Assembly: GCF_005405925.1 (NCBI RefSeq)
Contig: NZ_BJHV01000001.1
Span: forward strand, 806,001 to 870,000
Length of the DNA stretch: 64,000 nt
Reading direction: 5' to 3'
Source of the DNA: Streptomyces antimycoticus
GTDB taxonomy: Bacteria; Actinomycetota; Actinomycetes; Streptomycetales; Streptomycetaceae
In this document: in pieces, positions 1 to 8,118 of the stretch
How positions within the stretch are numbered: the stretch's first letter is position 1
Layout of the letters: the number at the start of each line of letters is the position of its first letter
Translations under genes and position numbers: made by a program
Notes under the pieces: generated by a model
Databases searched by the model: none
Told to the model about the DNA's origin: nothing
What the model saw: the letters and a program-made list of their open reading frames with translations, nothing else

Positions 1-1
1 G

Positions 2-3000
2 CTGCAGAACGCCCCGGGCCGGGCGCTGGAGCTGCCCGGTCTGGAGCTGGCGGACGTGGAGCTGGAGACCGACACCGCCGCCTTCGACCTCACCTTCGAG
101 TTCGCCGAGGCCGAGGGAGGCGTGCTGCGCGGGCTGATCGGCTACAGCACCGATCTGTTCGACGCCTCGACCGTGGAGCGGATGGGCACGGCCCTGCGGG
201 CGCTGCTCGCCGGAATCGCCGAGGATCCGCGGCGGCCGGTGGGCGCGCTGCCGCTGACCACCCCGGCCGAGCTGCGGCGCACCCTGGTCGAGTGGAACGA
301 CACCCGGCGGGAGGTGGACCCGGCCACGCTGCGCGAGCTGTTCGAGCGGCAGGCGGCCCTCTCCCCGGATGCCACGGCCGTACGGTACGGGAAGGGCGAT
401 CTCACCTTCGCCGAGCTGGAGACGGCCGCGAACCGGCTGGCGCACCGGCTGATCGGCCAGGGCGTGGGGCCGGAGCGCCTGGTGGCGCTGGTGCTGCCGC
501 GCTCGGTGGAGATGCTGGTGGCACAGCTGGCGGTGGCGAAGGCGGGCGGTGCGTTCCTGCCGGTCGACCCCGGCTATCCCGAGGAGCGGGTGGCGTTCAT
601 GCTGCGGGACGCCGCGCCCTCGGTGGTGCTCGACGACGCGGCCTCGGTGTGGGCCGAGGAGGGCCCCGCCGGACCACCGCCCGGCCGTGGCCTGACGCCG
701 GACCATCCGGCGTATGTCATCTACACCTCCGGCTCCACGGGTGTGCCCAAGGCGGTCGTGGTCACCCATGCGGGGTTGGCCAGTTTCTCCGCGGCCGCGG
801 CCGCGCACTATGACGTGCGGGCCGGGGACCGTGTGCTGCAGTTCTCCTCCCCCAGCTTCGACGCCTCCGTCCTGGAGCTGTGCGTCTCGCTGCCCCGTGG
901 CGCGGCGCTGGTGATCGGTGACGAGGGCCCGCTGCTGGGCGAGCGGCTGGCCGAGGTGCTCGGCGGGCAGCGGATCACCCATGCGCTGATCCCCCGGCGG
1001 CGCTGGCCACCGTGCCGGAGGCGGCGTGGCGGGCGGGGCTGCCGGACCTACGGACCCTGATCGTCGGCGGCGACGTCTGCTCCGCCGAGCTGGTGGACCG
1101 CTGGGCGCCGGGCCGCCGCCTGGTCAACTCCTACGGCCCGACGGAGGCCACGGTGGTGAGCACCTGGTCCGGGCCGCTCGCGGCGGGGTCGGGAGCGCCA
1201 CCGATCGGCCGGCCGATCCCGAACACCCGGGTCTATGTGCTGGACGAGGCGCTGCGCCCGGTGCCGGTGGGCGTGGCCGGGGAGCTGTATGTGGCGGGCG
1301 TGGGTCTGGCGCGCGGCTATCTGGGCCGTCCGGGGCTGACCGCCGCACGGTTCGTGGCCGATCCGTTCGGCCCGGCAGGTGGCCGGATGTACCGCACCGG
1401 CGATGTGGTGCGGTGGACCGGCGACGGCGAGCTGAGGTTCCTGGGCCGGGCCGATGACCAGGTCAAGGTGCGGGGCTTCCGGATCGAACTCGGCGAGGTG
1501 GAGAGCGCGCTGCGGCGCAGTCCTCAGGTGCGGGAAGCGGTGGTCGCCGTACGGGAGACCGCCCCGACGCCGGAGCAGCCCTCCGGCGGGAAGCGCCTGG
1601 TGGGCTATGTCGTCCCGGCGCCGGGCGCCTCGCCGACCGCCGCCTCGCTGCGCGACGCCCTGGGGCGGACCCTTCCCTCCCATATGGTGCCGTCCGCGTT
1701 CGCCACCCTGGACGCCCTTCCGCTCACCGCCCACGGCAAGGTCGACCGCCGGGCCCTGCCCGATCCGGATCCGGCACCCGTCACCACCGGTGCGGGCCAT
1801 GTCGCTCCGCGCACCCCGATGGAGCGCCGGATCGCGGACATCTGGGCGGATGTGCTCGGTCTGGAACGGGTGGGCGTGGAGGACAACTTCTTCGACCTCG
1901 GCGGGGATTCCATCCTCAGCATCCAGGTGGTCTCCCGCGCCCGTCAGGCGGGGCTCCGGCTGACCACCAAGGATCTGTTCGCCCATCAGTCGGTGGCCGC
2001 GCTCGCCACCGTGGCCACGGCCGAGCGGGACGAGGGCCCCGCGGCGCCGGTGACCGGGTCGCTTCCGCTCACCCCGATCCAGCGCTGGTTCTTCGCCACC
2101 CACACCGTGAATCCACGCCACTTCAACCAGTCCACCCTGCTGGAGCTGCACCAGGAACCGGATGAGAAGGCGCTGGAGGGGGCGCTGGCCGCGCTCCTGG
2201 TCCACCATGACGCGCTGCGCACCCGGTTCACCGAGGACGGCGGCGAGTGGCGGAGCCACGTCCCCGAACCGGAGGCCGGGATCGACGTCCTGGACCACCA
2301 CGACCTGTCCGGTCTGCCGGCGCGGGAGGCGGACGCGGCGATGGAGAAGGCGGTCGACGCGCTCCACGCCGGCTTCGACCTCGGCCGGGGGCCGCTGCTG
2401 AAGGCCGCGCTGTTCCGCTTCGGGGCGGGCCGGCGGCCGTTCCTCTTCCTGACCGCGCACCATCTGGTCATCGACGGGGTGTCCTGGCGGATCCTGCTGG
2501 ACGATCTGGACATCGCCTATCAGCAGGGCGCGCGGGGCGAACCGGTGGACCTCGGCTCCAGGACCACCGCCTTCCGCGACTGGGCGAGGGGGCTCGCCGA
2601 GCATGTCGCGAGCGGCGCCCTGGACCATGAGACCGACCACTGGTGCGGGGCGCTCGACGCCCGGCCACTGCCGGTCGACCACCGGGTGGCCTCGCCGGGG
2701 GCCGAGATCCGTACGGTGCCGGTCGAGCTCGGTGAGCGGGACACCGAGGCGCTGCTGCGCTCGGCGCCCACCGCCTATCGCACCCGGATCAACGATGTGC
2801 TGCTCGCCGCCCTCGCGCTGGCACTGTCCCGCTGGACGGGCCAGGAGCGGGTCTCCGTGGAGCTGGAGGGCCATGGGCGCGAGGACATCCTGGACGGGGT
2901 CGATCTCTCCCGTACGGTGGGCTGGTTCACCACCATGTACCCGGTCTCCTTCGAGCTGCCGGACATCCCCGAGGGCGGACCGGCCGACTGGCGCGGTCTG

Positions 3001-3399
3001 GTCAAGTCGGTCAGGCGGCGGCTGCGGACCGTCCCCGGCAACGGCTTCGGCTTCGGGGCGCTGCGGGCCTTCGGTCCGCCGGAGCTGCGCGAACGGCTGT
3101 CCCGTCAGGGCGCCGGGCCGCAGATCGTGTTCAACTACCTGGGCCAGTGGGACGCCCGGTCGGCGCGGTCCCAGGGCGGCTTGGTGCACGCCGAGCACGG
3201 GTCGTTCGGCCAGGACCACGACCCGCGCGAGGGCGGTTCCCATCTGCTGGAGGTGGTGGGCGCGGTGCAGGACGGCCGGCTCGGCTTCACCTGGCGCTAC
3301 CGCCCCGATGTGCACGAGAGGGCGACCGTGGAGGCGGTGGCCGGGGACTTCGCGGAGGCGCTGCGCCGGATCGCCGAGGACTGCCGGGGCGCCGTATGA
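2..3399 (+). CDS. Nonribosomal peptide synthetase, 3' part (C end, A, carrier, epimerase)
   Basis: This is the last module of an NRPS that starts left of the window. The first 80 or so codons read as the end of a condensation domain. An adenylation domain follows, with [10 protein letters not shown] near 721, FDASVLEL near 857, YGPTE near 1131 and the core lysine (HGKVDRR) near 1735. The carrier motif LGGDSI is near 1899. The C-terminal part is an epimerisation domain: PIQRWFF, HHLVIDG, EGHGRE, RTVGWFT, GNGFGFG and FNYLGQ are all in place. No thioesterase follows, so this protein probably hands a D-residue to another synthetase. My hand-read specificity code is D-A-L-L-I-G-S-V-V-K, which I cannot assign confidently; a bulky hydrophobic or aromatic residue is possible. 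The reading frame breaks at 991-995, where one C is missing; I join the two frames because domain continuity across the break is perfect. Confidence 0.93.
991..995 (+). other. Frameshift in NRPS adenylation domain (C run one base short)
   Basis: The run has five C's. Six are needed to read [16 protein letters not shown] across the A4-A5 region; with five, the frame changes to a short Arg-rich tail. Either a sequencing error or a recent inactivating deletion. Confidence 0.85.
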
Positions 3400-4651
3400 C
3401 CGCGGCCCCGCCGGTGTCCCCGCCGGTTCCCCTCTCGCGCAACCGGGACTACCGGCTGCTGTGGGGCAGTCAGGCGCTCTCGGAGTTCGGCTTCCACGCG
3501 GCGGTGATCGCGTTTCCGCTGCTGGTCCTCGCGCTCACCGGCTCCGGCGCCGCCTCCGGTCTGGTCATGGGCACCATCGCCGCCGCGCAGATGGTGGCGG
3601 GGCTCCCGGCGGGTGTCCTGGTGGACCGCTACGACCGCAAGGCCATCATGCTGGGCTGTGAGGCGGCCCAGGCGGTCTCCGCGATCAGTCTGGTGGTCGC
3701 CGTGTGGGCCGGTGCGGCCACCGTCTGGCACATGGTGGCGGTGGCGGCGGTGTTCGGGGCGAGCGCGGCGCTCTTCGAACCGGCGGAGAACGCCTCGCTG
3801 CCGGCCCTGGTGGCGGACGACCATCTGCCCACGGCGGTGGCGATGAACACGGCACGTGCCTCGATGGGCCAGCTGGCGGGCACCGCGACCGGCGGATTCC
3901 TGTTCGCCGTGGGGCGGTTCGTCCCCTTCCTGGTGGACGCCGTGACGCATACGCTCTCCTTCGTCGCGCTGCTCTTCGTCAGGCTGCCCCGGCGCGAGCG
4001 GCCCCCCGGCGGGGCGGGCCCGCTGGGCCGTGAGGCGCTGGCCGGGCTGCGGTGGGTGTGGCGGGAGCGCAGGATCCGGGTCACCGTGGCGTGCGCGGTG
4101 GTGCTCAATCTGTTCTTCAGCGCCTTCTATCTCGTCGTCATCGTGCTCGCCGAGTCCCGGGGGTGCCCTCCGGGGAGGTCGGTGTGATGGCGGCCATGCT
4201 CGGGGTGGGCGGGGTGGCCGGTGCGCTGGTGGCGCCCGTACTGCACCGGCGACTGGGTTCGTACGGCGCCATCGTCGCGGTGTTCTGGGCCCTGGCCGTG
4301 TTCGCCCCGGTCACCGTGCTGGTGGACAGCGGCTATCTCATCGGGGTGCTGTTCGCCCTGATGGCGCTGTTCCCGCCGACGGCCAACACCGCGATCATGA
4401 CCGATCAGCTGCTGCGCACCCCGGACGAGCTGCGCGGCAGGCTCACCAGCACACTCGTGCTGGCCTGCGGTGCCGCGGGCGCTGCCGGTCCCGCGCTGGG
4501 CGGATCGCTCGCCCAGACCGTGCCGGGCGACCGGGCGATCCTGCTCTGCGCGGCGGGGATGGCCGCCGCGGCCGTCCTGGCCACCGCCAGCCCGACCCTG
4601 CGCACGCTGTCCCGGCGCCATGAGGAGGGACAGCCGACCCAAGCCGACTGA
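3396..4651 (+). CDS. MFS exporter (EntS/MFS_3 type), frame interrupted
   Basis: A major facilitator of about 418 residues when the frame is repaired, with roughly 12 hydrophobic segments. The conserved loop after helix 2 reads [13 protein letters not shown], as in enterobactin-exporter-like MFS_3 proteins. Its ATG overlaps the NRPS stop as ATGA (3396-3399), so the two are translationally coupled and the likely cargo is the NRPS product. This is inference from position; the family includes siderophore and macrolide exporters. The frame breaks at 4159-4163, where one G is missing. The second half starts in frame at about 4164 and runs through the last helices to 4651. Confidence 0.88.
4159..4163 (+). 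other. Frameshift in MFS exporter (G run one base short)
   Basis: Five G's are present. Six would continue the protein as [17 protein letters not shown], while the given frame stops at 4187. Same kind of defect as in the NRPS just upstream. Confidence 0.83.
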
Positions 4652-4714
4652 CCGTCATCCGTCACCTCACCGACCATCCCCGATCTGACCGATCACCGAC
4701 AGGAGAGAACGACC

Positions 4715-4918
4715 ATGGACGACAACGCCCGCTACCAGGTGCTGCGCAACGACGAGGACCAGTACTCGCTGTGGCCCGCCGACCTCGAGGTGCCCGAGGG
4801 CTGGCGCCCCGTCGGCAAGGAGGGCACCAAGGACGAGTGCTCCGCGTACGTCGACGAGGTGTGGACCGATATGCGGCCGCGCAGCCTGCGCGAACGCATG
4901 GACAACGTGGCCTCCTGA
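4715..4918 (+). CDS. MbtH-like NRPS accessory protein
   Basis: A 67-residue MbtH family protein. It carries the whole family signature: QYSLWP, PEGW, GTKDEC, then YVDEVWTDMRPRSLRERM. MbtH proteins bind NRPS adenylation domains and help them fold or become active, so the partner is almost certainly the NRPS upstream. A good ribosome site (AGGAGA, near 4701) precedes the ATG. It lies 63 bases after the MFS gene and is probably in the same operon. Confidence 0.97.
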   Translation: MDDNARYQVLRNDEDQYSLWPADLEVPEGWRPVGKEGTKDECSAYVDEVWTDMRPRSLRERMDNVAS

Positions 4919-5067
4919 CCGGCGCCTCATCGGGCGGTGCGGCCGGCGCGTCATGGCGCCGGCCGCGACCGGGACCCTCAACTTCCCCGTACCGGAACGC
5001 GGTTTACCATCCTGGGAACAGTCGGCCGCGGCGCGAGCGATCGCGCCCGGATACGGAGGAGAACCAC

Positions 5068-5931
5068 GTGACCGCGCAAGGGGTAGCATCCCAGACCGGA
5101 AGCGGGCCGGAGCCCCCCAACACCCCTCTCAACCAGGGGCGACCGCACAGCGCCCGGATGTACGACTACTTCCTGGGCGGCAAGGACAACTACGTCGCCG
5201 ACCGTGAGGCCGCGGCCAAGGTGCTCACCCTCTGGCCGGGTGTCATGATCGCCGCCCGGACCAACCGGGCCTGGATGCACCGCGCGATCCGCTTCCTCGC
5301 CGCCGAGCGGGGCATCCGCCAGTTCCTCGACATCGGCACCGGCATTCCCACCCGGCCCAATCTCCACGAGGTCGCCCAGGGAATCGCCCCGGACGCCCGG
5401 GTCGTCTACGTGGACAACGACCCCATCGTCCTCGCCCACGCCCAGGCCCTGCTCAAGAGCAGCCCCGAGGGCCGCACCGCCTATGTGCACGGGGACATCA
5501 CCGAGCCCGGGAACATCCTCGCCTCGCCCGATCTCACCGAGGTGCTGGACCTGTCCCGGCCCGTCGCGCTGAGCCTGGTCTCGCTGCTGCACTTCGTCCC
5601 CGACGAGTGGGGCCCGTACGAGATCGTCCAGCAGCTGGTCGACGCGCTCGCCCCCGGCTCCTTTCTGGTGCTGAGCCACATCACCCCGGACTTCGACCCC
5701 GAGGCCACCCAGAAGACCGTGCAGGTCTACCGCAGCGGTGGCATCCCGGGGCAAATCCGCACCAGGGACGAGGTGGAACGCTTCTTCACCGGGCTGGAGC
5801 TGGCCGAACCGGGCCTGGAGGTGCCGCACCGGTGGCGCACCGACCTGGCCGAAACGGACTCCCAGGTGGAGACCGGCGATGTGACCGACGAAGAGGTGTC
5901 CTTCTGGGCGGGTGTCGCCCAGAAGCCCTGA
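5068..5931 (+). CDS. SAM-dependent methyltransferase (DUF574/Methyltransf_19 type)
   Basis: A 287-residue protein of a streptomycete methyltransferase-like family. The N-terminal signature RMYDYFLGGKDNY is typical. Motif I reads DIGTGIPTRPN (glycine-rich SAM loop), followed by the acidic strand end ARVVYVDNDPIVLAHA and the later HFVPDEW. I chose the GTG at 5068 because GGAGGAG sits just upstream; the open frame extends further left without a better start. These proteins are numerous in streptomycetes and few have known substrates. Proximity to the NRPS is suggestive, but a 149-base gap separates it from mbtH. Confidence 0.88.
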   Translation: MTAQGVASQTGSGPEPPNTPLNQGRPHSARMYDYFLGGKDNYVADREAAAKVLTLWPGVMIAARTNRAWMHRAIRFLAAERGIRQFLDIGTGIPTRPNLHEVAQGIAPDARVVYVDNDPIVLAHAQALLKSSPEGRTAYVHGDITEPGNILASPDLTEVLDLSRPVALSLVSLLHFVPDEWGPYEIVQQLVDALAPGSFLVLSHITPDFDPEATQKTVQVYRSGGIPGQIRTRDEVERFFTGLELAEPGLEVPHRWRTDLAETDSQVETGDVTDEEVSFWAGVAQKP

Positions 5932-5952
5932 CGCGGGGTTCGCGGAGCGGGT

Positions 5953-6177
5953 TCAGGGACGCGGTCCGACGGTCGTGGTACCGTCGCGGATGGTGATCGC
6001 CAGCGCGGGACAGGAGTCCGCCGCGTCCAGCACCCGCTCCTCCTCCGGGACCTCCTCGTGTCGCGGCCTGGCGTGCTCCTCGTCGAGGACGAACAGGTCG
6101 GGGGCGATTCCGGCGCACATGCCGGACGCCATGCACCGGCCAGGGTCGATCTCCGCCTTCCAGGTCATCCCGCTCAC
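5953..6177 (-). CDS. [3Fe-4S] ferredoxin, P450 partner
   Basis: A small ferredoxin of 71-74 residues with exactly three cysteines: C-x5-C (GRCMASGMC) and a C-terminal SCPALAI. That is the [3Fe-4S] pattern of actinomycete P450 ferredoxins. The GTG at 6177 overlaps the P450 stop as GTGA; an ATG three codons in (6168) is an alternative. Co-translation with the P450 fixes its role as that enzyme's likely electron donor. No ferredoxin reductase is nearby. Confidence 0.92.
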   Translation of the reverse strand: MSGMTWKAEIDPGRCMASGMCAGIAPDLFVLDEEHARPRHEEVPEEERVLDAADSCPALAITIRDGTTTVGPRP

Positions 6178-7364
6178 CACGCGATCGGCATGACACGGGG
6201 CCCGCGGACCAGCATCTGGCCCTTCCACTCCACATCCCCGGCCGCCCGCAGCTCCGGGAAGCGGGTGATCAGCGCGCCGAGCGCCTCCTGGAGCTCCAGA
6301 CGGGCCAGCGGCGCGCCCAGGCAGTGGTGCACACCGTGGCCGAAGCCGAGGTGCTGGGTGGCGGGGCGGGCGACGTTCAGAACGCCCGGCTCGTCGAAGC
6401 GCAGCGCGTCGCGGTTGGCCGAGCCGACGGCGACCAGCACGGGCTCCCCGGCGCGCACCAGGGTGCCGCCCACCTCGACGTCCTCGGTGGCGTAGCGGGC
6501 CTGGGAGGCCGCCATGCCCAGCGGGACGAAGCGCAGCAGCTCCTCGACGGCGCCGTTCAGCAGATCGGGGTTCTCGCGCAGCCGCCGCAGCTCCTGCGGG
6601 TGATCCAGCAGTGTCAGTACGAAGTTGGGGATCTGGGTGGCCGTGGTCTCGTGCCCGGCCACCAGGATGGCCACGCACAGATCGACGAGTTCGAGCTCGG
6701 ACAGCCGGTCGCCCGCGTCCCTCGCCTCGATCAGCGAGGTCATGATGTCGTCCTGGGGGCTGCCGCGATGGGCCTCGATCAGCCCGGCCATATAGGCGCG
6801 CAGCTCATCGGTGTTGCGGGCGGACTCCTCGGCGGTCAGCGAGCTGGTGGACAGCGCGGCGTCGCTCCAGGTCCGGAACTTCGGCCGGTCCTCCTCCGGG
6901 ACGCCGAGCATGGCGCAGATGACCCCGACCGGGATGGGCAGGGCATAGCGGTCCACGAGATCGGCCGGTGGCCCCGCCGCCTCCAGGTCGTCGAGCAGGT
7001 CATGGGTCAACTGCCGGACCCAGGGGCGGAGTTTCTCCACCTGGTGGACGGTGAACGCCTTGGCGACGAGGGTGCGCAGCCGGGTGTGGTCGGGCGGGTC
7101 CATGGTCAGGATGCCGCTGTCGCGCCGGCCCTCGGACTGCCGTGGCTCGTCGTGGTGGAGCGCCTCCGCACGGCTGAACCGCCGGTCGCCGAGCACCAGC
7201 CGGGCGTCGGCGTACCGCGTGGCCAGCCAGGCGGGCTCGCCGTAGGGCAAGCGCACCCGGAGTAATCCCGTGCGGTTCCTGGCCTCTTCGTACGCCTCGC
7301 TGAGCGCCAGCCCGTCGGAGGAGTTGAAGGGATAGGTGAGGGGTGTCGTCTCCGCTGTGGTCAC
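6174..7364 (-). CDS. Cytochrome P450
   Basis: A complete 396-residue soluble bacterial P450. The I-helix oxygen-binding motif AGHETTA is near residue 240, the K-helix ExxR (EELLR) near 285 and the haem loop FGHGVHHCLG with the ligand Cys near 345. The TTSLIEARD and LDHPQEL stretches resemble the CYP105/CYP107 groups; I cannot assign a family by eye. It starts at GTG 7364 behind AAGGGAGG and is followed directly by its ferredoxin. The TetR gene is divergent, with a palindrome just upstream of the P450 ribosome site, so TetR repression is likely. The substrate is unknown. Confidence 0.95.
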   Translation of the reverse strand: MTTAETTPLTYPFNSSDGLALSEAYEEARNRTGLLRVRLPYGEPAWLATRYADARLVLGDRRFSRAEALHHDEPRQSEGRRDSGILTMDPPDHTRLRTLVAKAFTVHQVEKLRPWVRQLTHDLLDDLEAAGPPADLVDRYALPIPVGVICAMLGVPEEDRPKFRTWSDAALSTSSLTAEESARNTDELRAYMAGLIEAHRGSPQDDIMTSLIEARDAGDRLSELELVDLCVAILVAGHETTATQIPNFVLTLLDHPQELRRLRENPDLLNGAVEELLRFVPLGMAASQARYATEDVEVGGTLVRAGEPVLVAVGSANRDALRFDEPGVLNVARPATQHLGFGHGVHHCLGAPLARLELQEALGALITRFPELRAAGDVEWKGQMLVRGPRVMPIAW

Positions 7365-7379
7365 CGTGGCCTCCCTTGC

Positions 7380-7395
7380 GTAAGCACGTGCTTAC
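7380..7395. promoter_or_regulatory. Perfect 16-bp palindrome, probable TetR operator
   Basis: GTAAGCACGTGCTTAC is fully self-complementary. It lies between the divergent P450 and TetR genes, just before the P450 ribosome site. Size and position suit a TetR-dimer operator. Confidence 0.7.
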
Positions 7396-7496
7396 AAACG
7401 TAGGAGCCGTCGGCTGGTACGGTCAACGGCCCCTTTGCGCCGTTGATCTGACGGCCCGACGGGTACATCGCCGCAAGCTGACGAGAGGGGTGTGTC

Positions 7497-8093
7497 GTGA
7501 TGGGGACGACCGTGTCCGAGGGACAACGGCGGGACGCGCGGAACACACGTCGGCGGCTGATGGAGGCCGCGGCGGCGCTGTTCGCCGAGCGGGGCTATGA
7601 ACGGGCGACGGTGCGGGACATCGCCGACCGCGCGGGGGTCAACCAGGCGCTGCTGTTCCGCTATTTCGGCTCGAAGAGAGCGCTGTTCGGCGAGGTGATC
7701 GCGCACAACGGGGAGGAGCAGCTGCGCACCACCCCACCCCATGAGCTGCCGGAGACCGCCCTGCGCGGGCTGCTGGGCCACGGCGCGAAGGAGCCGGGCA
7801 CCCGCGCGCTGGCGACGCTGCTGCGCTCGGTGGACAGCGGTGACGAGATCGGTACGGCCGTGCGCGCCATCAGCGACGACTACGCGCGGGTGCTGGCCTC
7901 CCTGTCCAGCGCCGACAACCACGAGCTGCGGGCGGATCTGGCGCTGTCCTGGTTGCTCGGCATAGGGATGATGCGGGTGCTCGTGGGCAAGGAGCCGCTG
8001 GCCGCCGCGGACCCGGACGAGGTGTGCGCGCTGGTGACGGGCGCGCTCGGCACCCTGCTGGACGGCCTTCCGGCGGCGGACGGCAGGCCGTAG
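7497..8093 (+). CDS. TetR-family regulator
   Basis: A 198-residue TetR protein. The N-terminal HTH is clear: RRLMEAAAALFAERGYERATVRDIADRAGVNQALLFRYFGSKRALF. The C-terminal ligand domain is shorter and less conserved, as is usual. GAGAGGGG precedes the GTG at 7497; an ATG at 7500 is equally possible. It is divergent from the P450/ferredoxin pair and probably represses it, and perhaps itself, through the palindrome at 7380-7395. The ligand is unknown. Confidence 0.93.
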   Translation: MMGTTVSEGQRRDARNTRRRLMEAAAALFAERGYERATVRDIADRAGVNQALLFRYFGSKRALFGEVIAHNGEEQLRTTPPHELPETALRGLLGHGAKEPGTRALATLLRSVDSGDEIGTAVRAISDDYARVLASLSSADNHELRADLALSWLLGIGMMRVLVGKEPLAAADPDEVCALVTGALGTLLDGLPAADGRP

Positions 8094-8118
8094 AAGGGCG
8101 GGCCACAGGAGGGCGGGC

